The notes beneath the pieces were generated by a model, which had not been told where the DNA came from, made no database searches, and saw only the letters and a program-made list of their open reading frames with translations. DNA of 6,522 nt. Origin: Acidimicrobiaceae bacterium (GTDB taxonomy: Bacteria; Actinomycetota; Acidimicrobiia; Acidimicrobiales; Salinilacustritrichaceae). The position numbers and the translations under genes are program-made. Shown one piece after another: positions 1 through 5,911 of this stretch. The stretch covers positions 4,038 through 10,559 of the forward strand of contig DMTU01000102.1 in NCBI GenBank assembly GCA_003476595.1. The letters are read 5' to 3'. How positions within the stretch are numbered: position 1 is the stretch's first letter; every line of letters begins with the position of its first letter.

Positions 1-314
1 GCAACAACGACCACGAGCTGCTCGGCATCCTGCCCGAGCGCACCGAGGAGACCGTCGACGGGGTGCGCATCGCCATGGTGCACGACAGCGGCACCACCAA
101 GGGCCGGGAGCGGCGCATGCGCCGCTGGTTCCCTGACGCCGACCTGGTGGTCTTCGGCCACAGCCACCAGCCGGTGGACGCCGTCGGCGTCGACGGCCAG
201 CGCCTGCTCAACCCGGGGTCGCCCACCCAGCGCCGGCGGGCGCCGACGCACACGATCGGCATCGTCACCTGCGACGACGGCCGCCTGGAGACGGAGATCG
301 TCGACGTCACCTGA
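1..314 (+). CDS. Metallophosphoesterase, YfcE/MJ0936-type (partial, 3' end)
   Basis: C-terminal part of a calcineurin-like phosphoesterase; the N-terminus lies outside the window. The first full codon is at base 3 and the visible protein is 103 residues. Visible motifs, in order, are NNDHE (the GNxD metal/active-site loop, with its preceding Gly cut off), VHDSG (the position of the family's HGH metal ligand box, with the first His kept), VFGHSHQP (the GHxH metal ligands) and NPGSPTQRR (the conserved NPGS near the C-terminus). These are the metal-binding landmarks of the YfcE/MJ0936 subfamily, cytosolic metal-dependent phosphodiesterases of about 160-180 residues. The physiological substrate cannot be read from the sequence. 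HDSG instead of HGH is a small departure from the family. The gene ends at a TGA 68 bp from the stop of the convergent metallopeptidase gene. Family assignment is firm; function beyond phosphoesterase is not. Confidence 0.88.
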   Translation, partial: NNDHELLGILPERTEETVDGVRIAMVHDSGTTKGRERRMRRWFPDADLVVFGHSHQPVDAVGVDGQRLLNPGSPTQRRRAPTHTIGIVTCDDGRLETEIVDVT

Positions 315-344
315 CCTGCGCCGCAGCGTTCCCTGCGCGCGATC

Positions 345-360
345 CGACCGTGTGCGGTCG
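345..360. terminator. Hairpin between convergent genes, possible bidirectional terminator
   Basis: CGACCG (345-350) pairs perfectly with CGGTCG (355-360) around a TGTG loop. It sits in the 68-bp gap between two convergent stop codons, where a shared terminator would be expected. Neither side carries a T-run, so a standard intrinsic terminator is not shown. The gap also has three copies of CCTGCGC (starting at 315, 332 and 362) in direct orientation, of unknown meaning. Confidence 0.4.
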
Positions 361-382
361 TCCTGCGCGTGGAGAAGGGGGG

Positions 383-1633
383 TCAGGGGGTGTCGGTGTC
401 GGTGCCGGTGTCGGTGCCCGTGTCGATCTCGATGCGGGCGAGCCAGAGGCCGGGTGCCTCGATCTCGGCCGGCGTCGGCAGGAACGACTCGCCCTTCCAC
501 AGCGCGTCGAGGGCGTCGAAGCCCTCCCGCTCGACCACGCCGTCGATGAAGGCCGCGCCCTGGTCGTAGGTGGCCTGGCCCAGCTCGAGGCCGAAGAGGC
601 GGGCCACGAACCGGTCGGACTCGTCGGCCTGGACCCGGCGCCGGCGGACGGCTTCGGTGATCATCCCGTAGCTGGAGATGAGTCCGGTGCCGACGGCGTC
701 CATGACGTGGTCGACGTAGCCCTCGATCATGGCGATGAGGGCCTCGAGGCGGGGGAGCAGGGCGCGCTGGGCGTCGGTCTGGATGGCGCCGAGCACGACC
801 TCGGGGTCGCCGAACAGGTTCTGCAGCTCGGCCATCGACGCCTGCGGGTCCGACATGTCGACGGTGCCGAGCTTGTCGGAGAGGCCGCTGGCGTCGGGTC
901 GGAACCCGGCGGCGTACTCGCGCAGGCCGCCCTCCAGGGCGGCCCGGACGTGGGGCACGGCGAGCACGGCGTGGTGCGCGATCTCGTGCATGGCCAGCCA
1001 GAGCAGGAGGTCCTTGCGGTCGATGGACCAGTCGTCGGCGAAGCCGTTGACGTTGGGCAGCACCAGCAGGAGCTCGTCGGAGGGCTCGCGGGGGATCGGC
1101 AGGTCGTACTGGCCGAAGCTGCGCTGGGCCAGGTGGCCGATCATCCCGCCGGCGGTGACGCCGAGCATCATCGGGGCCATCGACCCCATGATCTGGGTGA
1201 GCATGGCGGCGAAGGGGTCGCCCTGCTCGGCCGGGTCCGACGGTGCCTCCGGGGCGGTCGACAGCGACGAGGCGAGCGACTCGAACAGCGGCTTGTAGGC
1301 GTCGAGGCTGCGCTGCACCCACTGCATGCGGGTGACGGGGACGACCTGCACGCCCCGGCCGGTCATCGACGTGGACAGCCCCGTCTTCTGGGCGATGTGG
1401 AGGTCGGCCACCCGGGCCAGCTGCTCGACGTCCATGCGGGCGATGGGGTCGATGTTGGGCTCGGATTCGCCGCCCGAGGCGACCTGCATGGCCATCTGGC
1501 GGGCCGCGTCCCACTGCAGGCCACCGGCCGCGCCCCCCATCCCCCCGAGCATGCGCCCGAGGTCGCCGAGGAACGGCATGCCCTCGAAGGGGTTGTCGTC
1601 ACCGGTTGGACCGAAGCCACTCATCACGGCCAT
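383..1633 (-). CDS. Zincin_2 (DUF2342) putative zinc metallopeptidase
   Basis: 416-residue protein starting MAVMSGF; an alternative start three codons later (1624, MSGF) is equally possible because neither has a clear ribosome binding site. The Gly/Met/Pro-rich N-terminus (about residues 5-40) and the core with WSID, LLLWLAMHEIAHH and a DPQASMAELQNLFGDPE region match the zincin-like metallopeptidase family DUF2342, annotated in actinobacteria as an F420-biosynthesis-associated or putative hydrolase protein. The zinc signature HExxH is intact at H216, E217 and H220. A hydrophobic Met/Gly-rich stretch at about 143-167 could be buried or membrane-associated. No signal peptide is seen, so it is probably cytosolic. 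Substrate and true activity are unknown for the family. The C-terminus (404-415) is a low-complexity Asp/Thr/Gly repeat. It is transcribed away from the SDR gene, with only 9 bp between the two start codons. Confidence 0.88.
   Translation of the reverse strand: MAVMSGFGPTGDDNPFEGMPFLGDLGRMLGGMGGAAGGLQWDAARQMAMQVASGGESEPNIDPIARMDVEQLARVADLHIAQKTGLSTSMTGRGVQVVPVTRMQWVQRSLDAYKPLFESLASSLSTAPEAPSDPAEQGDPFAAMLTQIMGSMAPMMLGVTAGGMIGHLAQRSFGQYDLPIPREPSDELLLVLPNVNGFADDWSIDRKDLLLWLAMHEIAHHAVLAVPHVRAALEGGLREYAAGFRPDASGLSDKLGTVDMSDPQASMAELQNLFGDPEVVLGAIQTDAQRALLPRLEALIAMIEGYVDHVMDAVGTGLISSYGMITEAVRRRRVQADESDRFVARLFGLELGQATYDQGAAFIDGVVEREGFDALDALWKGESFLPTPAEIEAPGLWLARIEIDTGTDTGTDTDTP
389..424. repeat. Short tandem repeat coding the DTGT tail of the metallopeptidase
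   Basis: An imperfect hexanucleotide-type tandem repeat (GTCGGT units with GCCGGT and GCCCGT variants on the + strand). On the minus strand it encodes alternating Asp-Thr and Gly-Thr at the extreme C-terminus, just before Pro and the stop. The unit length is a multiple of three, so slippage would change tail length without shifting frame. Confidence 0.75.
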
Positions 1634-1642
1634 GGTAGGGCG

Positions 1643-2698
1643 ATGGCACGGATCGCGGTCACCGGCGCAGCGGGCCCGGTCGGCCGCCGGCTGTGCGCCG
1701 TGCTGGCCGCCGATCCGGACGTGGAGCTGGTCCGAGCGATCGACCGCCGCCGCGTCCACCTGCCCGACAGCGGCCGGGGCGACCCCCGTCGCGAGCGCCT
1801 CGACATCCGCCGGGAGCACCTGCGGGAGGCGGACCTCGACGACCTGCTCGACGGGATCGACGTCGTCTGCCACCTGGCCGGCTCCGACCCGCTCGAGGCC
1901 ACGTCGTCGGACCACGACCTGGTGGCCACCACCCGGCTCCTCGAGGCGTTGGACCGGTCCCACGTCGACCAGCTCGTGGTGCGCACCTCGGCGACGGTGT
2001 ACGGCGCGTGGCCGGACAACCCCGTGCCCCTCACGGAGGCCGCCGACCTGCGCCCGAACCCGGAGACCCCGTGGGTCCAGATGCGGGTGCGCATCGAGGA
2101 GCAGCTGCGGGCCTTCGCCGCCTCGCACCCCGATGTCGCGGTCGCCGTGCTGCGGCCGAGCGTCACCGTCTCGGACGAGGGCCCCGACGAGCTCGGCCGG
2201 GTGCTGGCCGCGGCGCGCGTGGTGGCCCCGGCCGACGGTGCGTCGCCGGCGCAGTTCGTGCACGTGGACGACGTCGTCGCCGCGGTGGACGCCATCCGAC
2301 GCGCCCGCGCCGAGGGCGCCTTCAACGTGGCGCCCGACGGTGCCATCCCCGCCGACCGCATCCGCGCCCTGGTCGGCGGTGCCCCCCGGGTGCCGCTCCC
2401 CGCCTGGCTGGCCCGCCGCCTCACCGCCATCGGGTGGCGGTACCGCCTCGCCCCGACCCCGCCCGGCTTCGTCCCCTTCGTCACCGACTCCTGGGTGGTG
2501 GCCAACGACCGGATCCGGACGCTGGGCTGGACGCCGACGATGACCAACGAGGAGGTCTACGTCGCCGGGCACGACGCCGCGCCGTGGGCGCAGATCTCCC
2601 CGAAGCGCCGGCAGGAGCTGGCGCTCGGTGCCACCGCGGCCGTGCTGGTCGCCGGCGGTGTCGCCGCGGCCGCGGCGGTGCGGCGGACCCTGCGCTGA
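1643..2698 (+). CDS. NAD(P)-dependent epimerase/dehydratase-like extended SDR with C-terminal membrane anchor
   Basis: 351 residues from ATG at 1643, which places the Rossmann strand MARIAVTG at the N-terminus as usual. The dinucleotide-binding motif TGAAGPVG is at 7-14, an acidic residue ends strand 2 (D34, suggesting NAD rather than NADP), and CHLAG (76-80) matches the HLAA-type strand-4 motif. SATVYGA (116-122) is the usual active-site strand. The catalytic YxxxK is not seen: the aligned position reads W144-x3-R148, followed by IEEQL as in the family. VLRPSVTV and FVHVDDVV are the later conserved motifs. Residues 326-346 (after KRRQE) form an Ala/Val/Leu-rich hydrophobic segment followed by RRTLR, consistent with a C-terminal tail anchor facing the cytosol. 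Substrate unknown; it may bind a nucleotide sugar or act as a redox-sensing or scaffold protein. Its stop abuts the stop of the convergent HtrA-like gene. Confidence 0.85.
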   Translation: MARIAVTGAAGPVGRRLCAVLAADPDVELVRAIDRRRVHLPDSGRGDPRRERLDIRREHLREADLDDLLDGIDVVCHLAGSDPLEATSSDHDLVATTRLLEALDRSHVDQLVVRTSATVYGAWPDNPVPLTEAADLRPNPETPWVQMRVRIEEQLRAFAASHPDVAVAVLRPSVTVSDEGPDELGRVLAAARVVAPADGASPAQFVHVDDVVAAVDAIRRARAEGAFNVAPDGAIPADRIRALVGGAPRVPLPAWLARRLTAIGWRYRLAPTPPGFVPFVTDSWVVANDRIRTLGWTPTMTNEEVYVAGHDAAPWAQISPKRRQELALGATAAVLVAGGVAAAAAVRRTLR

Positions 2699-3955
2699 TC
2701 AGCCCTTCCGGGCCAGCGTGACCTGCACCTCTCGGGGCTCGCCGTCCCGGTGGACCTCGAGCACGACGACGTCGCCGGGCATGTGCCGGCGCAGGACCGC
2801 GATGAGCGCCGACATGGTCGGGGTCGGGTCGCCGTCGATCGACACGACCACGTCGCCGGGCTCGATGCCGGCACGTCGCGCCGGCCCGTCGTCGGTGGCC
2901 TCCACCAGCGCGCCCCCGGAGAGGCCCATCCCCATCGCCTCGTCGACGTCGAGGTCGGTGCCGCGCAGGCCCAACCAGACGTGCTCGGCCCGCCCGTGCT
3001 CGACGAGCTGGTCGGCGACGTGGCCGGCCAGGTCGATCGGGGTGGCCACGCCGAACCGCGCGCCGCCGCTCGAGGCGCTGGCGCCGCTGATGATGCCCAC
3101 GATGCCGCCGCGCTGGTCGACGAGCGCGCCGCCCGCCGTCCCGGGCGCGAAGGCCTTGTCCACGAGGATCATCCCGTGGTGGGTGGCGCCGTCGCCGGAT
3201 TCGAGCCGCTTCCCGACCGCCGCCACGACACCCGAGGACACGGTGAGGTCCCAGCCGCCGTCCGGGGACGCCCCCACCGCGACGGCGAGCGACCCGACGG
3301 CGACCGGGTCGGCCTCGCGGGCCAGCTCGGGGGCGTCGAGCTCGATGTCGACCTGCAGGACGGCGATGCCCGTGACCTCGTCGATGCCGACGAGGCGAGC
3401 GATGGCGGCCTCGCCGCCGTGGAGGACCACGTCGATCTCGTCGGCGCCGGTGACCGAGGGCCCGTCGGTCACGAGGTAGCCGTCCGGGCGCCAGGCCACG
3501 GCGCTGGCCGGGGTCTGCTCCTCGCCCCGGTGGACCAGCAGCGCGGCGACGGACGGGGCGGTGCGGTGGGCGACGTCGGCCACACCGTCCTCGATGCCGT
3601 CGAGGACCGAGGTCTGCGACGCGACCTGGCGCTCCACGACGCGCTCGTCGAAGCCCCCGAGCGCCGCCACGGCGCCCACGACGAGGGTGGCGCCGGCGAT
3701 GCCCGACACCAGCATCAGCCCGGCGGTGCGCCGGTCGATCCCCGGGCGAGGCGGGGCTGCCGCGGGGACCGCGCGATCCGACGCCACCTCGCTCGGGTGG
3801 CGCCACAACCGGTCCTCTGGGGGCAGCGGCGGGGTGTACCCGACGTCATCGGGGTCGTGTGCATCCTCGCCGTGCCCGTCGCCGGGATCGCCCGGAAGCA
3901 GCGGGGGCACCGGAGCGACCCTACCGACGGCTCGCGGGCCGTGGACGTCGCCCAC
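2699..3955 (-). CDS. Membrane-anchored HtrA-like trypsin-fold/PDZ protein, probably catalytically inactive
   Basis: 418 residues from a GTG at 3955, chosen because AGGTGA (3968-3963) lies 7 nt upstream; another GTG at 3961 is only 1 nt from that box. Layout: acidic/Pro-rich cytosolic segment with PPEDRLWRHPSEV (45-57), transmembrane helix at about 77-101, external linker, trypsin-like domain (about 120-310) and PDZ domain (about 327-416). Aligned with HtrA/DegP, DGYxLTNxHVV reads DGYLVTDGPSVTG, placing P166 at the His site; the TDLAVL site reads TGIAVL, giving G196 for Asp; GNSGGPLV reads GTAGGALV, giving A274 for Ser. All three triad residues are therefore replaced while the fold motifs (GADEI, SSGVV, GGIVGIISG, FGVATPIDLA) remain. 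The gene is divergent from moaE. It probably acts as a periplasmic-side binding or sensing protein, not a protease; this is inference from the alignment by eye. Confidence 0.85.
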   Translation of the reverse strand: MGDVHGPRAVGRVAPVPPLLPGDPGDGHGEDAHDPDDVGYTPPLPPEDRLWRHPSEVASDRAVPAAAPPRPGIDRRTAGLMLVSGIAGATLVVGAVAALGGFDERVVERQVASQTSVLDGIEDGVADVAHRTAPSVAALLVHRGEEQTPASAVAWRPDGYLVTDGPSVTGADEIDVVLHGGEAAIARLVGIDEVTGIAVLQVDIELDAPELAREADPVAVGSLAVAVGASPDGGWDLTVSSGVVAAVGKRLESGDGATHHGMILVDKAFAPGTAGGALVDQRGGIVGIISGASASSGGARFGVATPIDLAGHVADQLVEHGRAEHVWLGLRGTDLDVDEAMGMGLSGGALVEATDDGPARRAGIEPGDVVVSIDGDPTPTMSALIAVLRRHMPGDVVVLEVHRDGEPREVQVTLARKG

Positions 3956-3961
3956 CGGCAC

Positions 3962-3992
3962 TTCACCTGTTCTGCGCGCCGGATCGTAGTCT
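3962..3992 (+). promoter_or_regulatory. Putative promoter for the moaE operon (leaderless arrangement)
   Basis: TTCACC (3962-3967) resembles a -35 box, and TAGTCT (3987-3992) fits the TANNNT -10 consensus, with 19-bp spacing. The ATG of moaE follows 8 nt after the -10 box, so the transcript would begin at or next to the start codon. No Shine-Dalgarno sequence precedes that ATG, which agrees with leaderless translation, common in actinobacteria. The -10 overlaps by 2 bp the opposite-strand -10 of the HtrA-like gene. Confidence 0.45.
3963..3988 (-). promoter_or_regulatory. Putative -10 box and ribosome binding site for the HtrA-like gene
   Basis: On the minus strand TACGAT (3988-3983) fits the actinobacterial TANNNT -10 consensus, and AGGTGA (3968-3963) is a good Shine-Dalgarno sequence 7 nt before the GTG at 3955. 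The expected transcript start, near 3976, would give a leader of about 20 nt. No convincing -35 box is seen; the region where it would lie is inside the first codons of moaE. Confidence 0.45.
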
Positions 3993-4000
3993 TGGACCAG

Positions 4001-4507
4001 ATGATCCCCTCCGCCACCCTCGAGCCTCCGGCGCGTGGCCACGACTGGCTCGCGCTCACCGAGGCGCCACTGCCGGTGCAGGTGGCCACCGACTGGGCGG
4101 TGCGCCCGGACTGCGGTGGGGTCGTCACCTTCGTCGGCACCGCCCGGGATCACAGCGAGGGCCGACCCGGGGTCGAGGTGCTCGAGTACGAGGCCTACGA
4201 GACCGAGGTCGTGCCCCGCCTCGCCCGCGTCGCCGCCGAAGCCCGCGCCCGGTGGGCGACCGTGGGCAACATCGCCCTGCTGCACCGCACCGGCCCGCTC
4301 CAGGTCACCGACGCCGCCGTGGTCGTGTCGGTGTCGGCGCCGCACCGGGACGAGGCCTTCGCCGCGGCCCGCTTCTGCATCGACGCCCTGAAGCAGTCGG
4401 TGCCGATCTGGAAGAAGGAGCGCTGGGACGGGGGCGAGAGCTGGGGCCTCGAGGCCCAGCACCTGCAGGACCCCGCCCTCGTGCCCGGGCCCGAGGCCGA
4501 CGGATGA
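4001..4507 (+). CDS. moaE: Molybdopterin synthase catalytic subunit MoaE
   Basis: 168 residues. MoaE, with thiocarboxylated MoaD, converts cyclic pyranopterin monophosphate (precursor Z) to molybdopterin in molybdenum cofactor synthesis in the cytosol. Diagnostic segments are GGVVTFVGTARDHSEG (39-54), LEYEAYETE (61-69), IALLHRTGPLQVTDAAVVVSV (91-111), the HRDEAF box (115-120) and DALKQSVPIWKKE (128-140), containing the family's catalytic lysines (K131 and one of K138/K139). About 20 extra residues precede the usual N-terminus, a modest extension. The ATG at 4001 fits the -10 position; the same frame stays open far upstream, opposite the HtrA-like gene, but only as an antisense shadow. No moaD is in the window, so the partner must be elsewhere. 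The stop overlaps the next start as ATGA, and the operon continues to mreB. Confidence 0.95.
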   Translation: MIPSATLEPPARGHDWLALTEAPLPVQVATDWAVRPDCGGVVTFVGTARDHSEGRPGVEVLEYEAYETEVVPRLARVAAEARARWATVGNIALLHRTGPLQVTDAAVVVSVSAPHRDEAFAAARFCIDALKQSVPIWKKERWDGGESWGLEAQHLQDPALVPGPEADG

Positions 4508-4704
4508 TCCCGTTCCTGCTCGTGATCGTGGTCATCGTCGTCGTGGGCGTCAGCGTGCTGGCCTACCGAGGGCGACCCGAGAGCTCCATCGAGTCCGGCA
4601 TCCGCGCGTTCCGGCGCGAGATGCGCGCCCTCGCCCCGCCGCCCGAGCACCGCCGGGGCCCCGACGACCACCACCCCGACTCGCCACCCCAGGACGTCGA
4701 GTAG
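4504..4704 (+). CDS. Small single-pass membrane protein preceding MreB
   Basis: 66 residues starting at an ATG that overlaps the moaE stop (ATGA); GAGG at 4493-4496 gives a ribosome binding site 7 nt upstream. Residues 2-20 are almost pure Ile/Val/Leu/Phe, a clear membrane helix. It is followed by YRGRP, an Arg-rich stretch SSIESGIRAFRREMRALAP (about 27-45) likely to be an amphipathic helix, and a polar His/Asp/Pro-rich tail. The positive residues after the helix suggest the C-terminus is cytosolic. I do not recognise a named family. Translational coupling to moaE and the 2-bp gap to mreB make a role with MreB at the membrane a reasonable guess, but nothing in the sequence proves it. The protein-like composition, ribosome binding site and operon fit make it a real gene. 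Confidence 0.8.
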   Translation: MIPFLLVIVVIVVVGVSVLAYRGRPESSIESGIRAFRREMRALAPPPEHRRGPDDHHPDSPPQDVE

Positions 4705-4706
4705 CC

Positions 4707-5714
4707 GTGGCCCGCGACCTCGCCATCGACCTCGGCACCGCGAACACGCTCGTGTACGCGAAGGGCCAGGGCATCGTCATGAACGAGCCCACCGTGATCG
4801 CGCTCAACAAGCGCAACGGCGACGTGCTCGCCATGGGCCGGGAGGCCTGGCAGATGATCGGGCGCACGCCCAGCTACATCATCGCCGTGCGGCCGCTGCG
4901 CCAGGGAGCCATCACCGACTTCGACATCACCCAGCGCATGATCCGCCTGATCCTGCAGCGCGCCGGCGTGAACCGCTTCAACCGCCCCCGCGTGGTCATC
5001 TGCGTGCCGTCCGCCATCACCGAGGTCGAGCGCCGCGCCGTCACCGAGGCCGCCCGGCGCGCCGGCGCCGCCGACGCCCAGCTCCTCGAGCAGCCCATGG
5101 CCGCCGCCATCGGGGCCGAGCTCCCGATTCACGAGCCGGTGGCGAACATGGTCATCGACGTCGGCGGCGGCACCACCGAGACCGCGCTGATCAGCCTCGG
5201 GGGCATCGTCGCCCTGCAGGCCGTGCGGGTCGGCTCCTTCGACATCGACGCCGCCATCCAGTCCTACGTGCGCCGGGAGTACGGCATCGCCATCGGCGAG
5301 CGCACGGCGGAGGAGATCAAGATCGCCATCGGCTCGGCCTGGCCGATCGACGACGAGGTGCGGGCCGAGGTGCGGGGCCGGGACCTCATGACCGGGCTCC
5401 CCAAGACCGTCATCCTCTCCAAGCCCGAGGTGCGCGAGGCGATCAGCGAGCCGGTCACCGCCATCGTGGACTCGGTGATCGCATGCCTGGGCCAGGCCCC
5501 GCCGGAGCTGGCCGACGACCTCATCAGCACCGGCATGCAGCTCGTCGGCGGCGGCGGGATGCTGCAGGGCCTCGATCGACGGATCTCGGTGGAGACCGAC
5601 ATCCCGGTGCAGCTGGTCCAGCAGCCGCTCGAGTCGGTCGTGCTCGGCGCCGGGCGCTGCGTGGAGGCCTACGACGACCTCAAGGTGATGTTCATGGGCG
5701 GGCGGGCCGTCTGA
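4707..5714 (+). CDS. mreB: Rod shape-determining protein MreB (bacterial actin)
   Basis: 335 residues from GTG at 4707, close to the normal MreB length. MreB is an ATP-binding actin homologue that polymerises under the membrane and steers lateral cell-wall synthesis. Visible landmarks are phosphate-1 AIDLGTANTLVY (6-17), NEPTVIA (26-32), VPSAITEVERRA (100-111), LLEQPMAAAIGA (126-137), phosphate-2 IDVGGGTTE (150-158), IGERTAEEIKIAIGSA (196-211), EVRGRDLMTGLP (221-232) and the adenosine motif LVGGGGMLQGLDRR (279-292). Two departures are visible. There is no N-terminal amphipathic membrane helix, as strand 1 begins at residue 3. The usual GGD turn after phosphate-2 reads GSFDID (176-181). No mreC, mreD, pbp2 or rodA follows, so it is an orphan copy here, cotranscribed with moaE and a small membrane protein. 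A paralogue in a standard mre cluster may exist elsewhere. Confidence 0.95.
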   Translation: MARDLAIDLGTANTLVYAKGQGIVMNEPTVIALNKRNGDVLAMGREAWQMIGRTPSYIIAVRPLRQGAITDFDITQRMIRLILQRAGVNRFNRPRVVICVPSAITEVERRAVTEAARRAGAADAQLLEQPMAAAIGAELPIHEPVANMVIDVGGGTTETALISLGGIVALQAVRVGSFDIDAAIQSYVRREYGIAIGERTAEEIKIAIGSAWPIDDEVRAEVRGRDLMTGLPKTVILSKPEVREAISEPVTAIVDSVIACLGQAPPELADDLISTGMQLVGGGGMLQGLDRRISVETDIPVQLVQQPLESVVLGAGRCVEAYDDLKVMFMGGRAV

Positions 5715-5838
5715 GCAGGCCGTCCGGGCCGCGCTGTCACCGCATCGTCATCGTTCCGTTGGGGGACGTAGCAGGTCGAACCCGTCCCAATCGGACGTCG
5801 AAGGTGTGACATGCGTCGACGCCGGCCGGTGATCGGTG

Positions 5839-5844
5839 TAGGTT
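5839..5844 (+). promoter_or_regulatory. Putative -10 box of the livG-like gene
   Basis: TAGGTT fits TANNNT and would start transcription near 5851, giving a leader of about 97 nt before the coding region. No consensus -35 is seen; the palindrome at 5813-5822 occupies that place. Confidence 0.35.
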
Positions 5845-5859
5845 GCGGCCCGCTAATGA

Positions 5860-5900
5860 CGCAGCGTCCAGTAGGTCCCGCTTGGGACGGGGGCGCTGCG
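5860..5900 (+). ncRNA. Candidate structured leader element (nested stem-loop)
   Basis: CGCAGCGTCC (5860-5869) pairs with GGGCGCTGCG (5891-5900): ten pairs including one G-U. Inside, GTCCC (5875-5879) pairs with GGGAC (5884-5888) around a GCTT loop, with an asymmetric AGTAG/GG internal loop between the stems. It lies in the presumed transcribed leader. I do not recognise a known riboswitch class. Confidence 0.4.
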
Positions 5901-5911
5901 GACGCAAGACT

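Noticed and set aside
1593..1642. Promoter for the SDR gene (TTGGAC at 1606)
   Set aside because: Only half the bases match a -35 and no TANNNT box follows at suitable spacing.
383..2572. Extension of the metallopeptidase open frame to 729 codons across the SDR gene
   Set aside because: The family N-terminus begins at MAVM/MSGF (1633/1624); the extension is antisense to the SDR and low-complexity.
350..2698. A 782-codon open frame on the + strand running antisense through the metallopeptidase and into the SDR
   Set aside because: Only the part from 1643 has protein homology; the upstream part is low-complexity Gly/Val/Asp/His composition typical of the antisense of a GC-rich gene.
2481..3806. 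A 441-codon Arg/Pro/Gly-rich frame on the minus strand overlapping the HtrA-like gene
   Set aside because: Composition is that of an out-of-frame shadow, with no recognisable motif; the HtrA-like frame explains the region.
2750..4507. A 585-codon frame joining sequence antisense to the HtrA-like gene with MoaE
   Set aside because: Only the part after 4001 resembles MoaE; the rest mirrors the HtrA-like coding strand, so a fusion is not supported.
5701..5740. Intrinsic terminator after mreB
   Set aside because: Only a 4-bp GGCC stem and repeated GGCCGTC are present, with no T-run; not strong enough to annotate.
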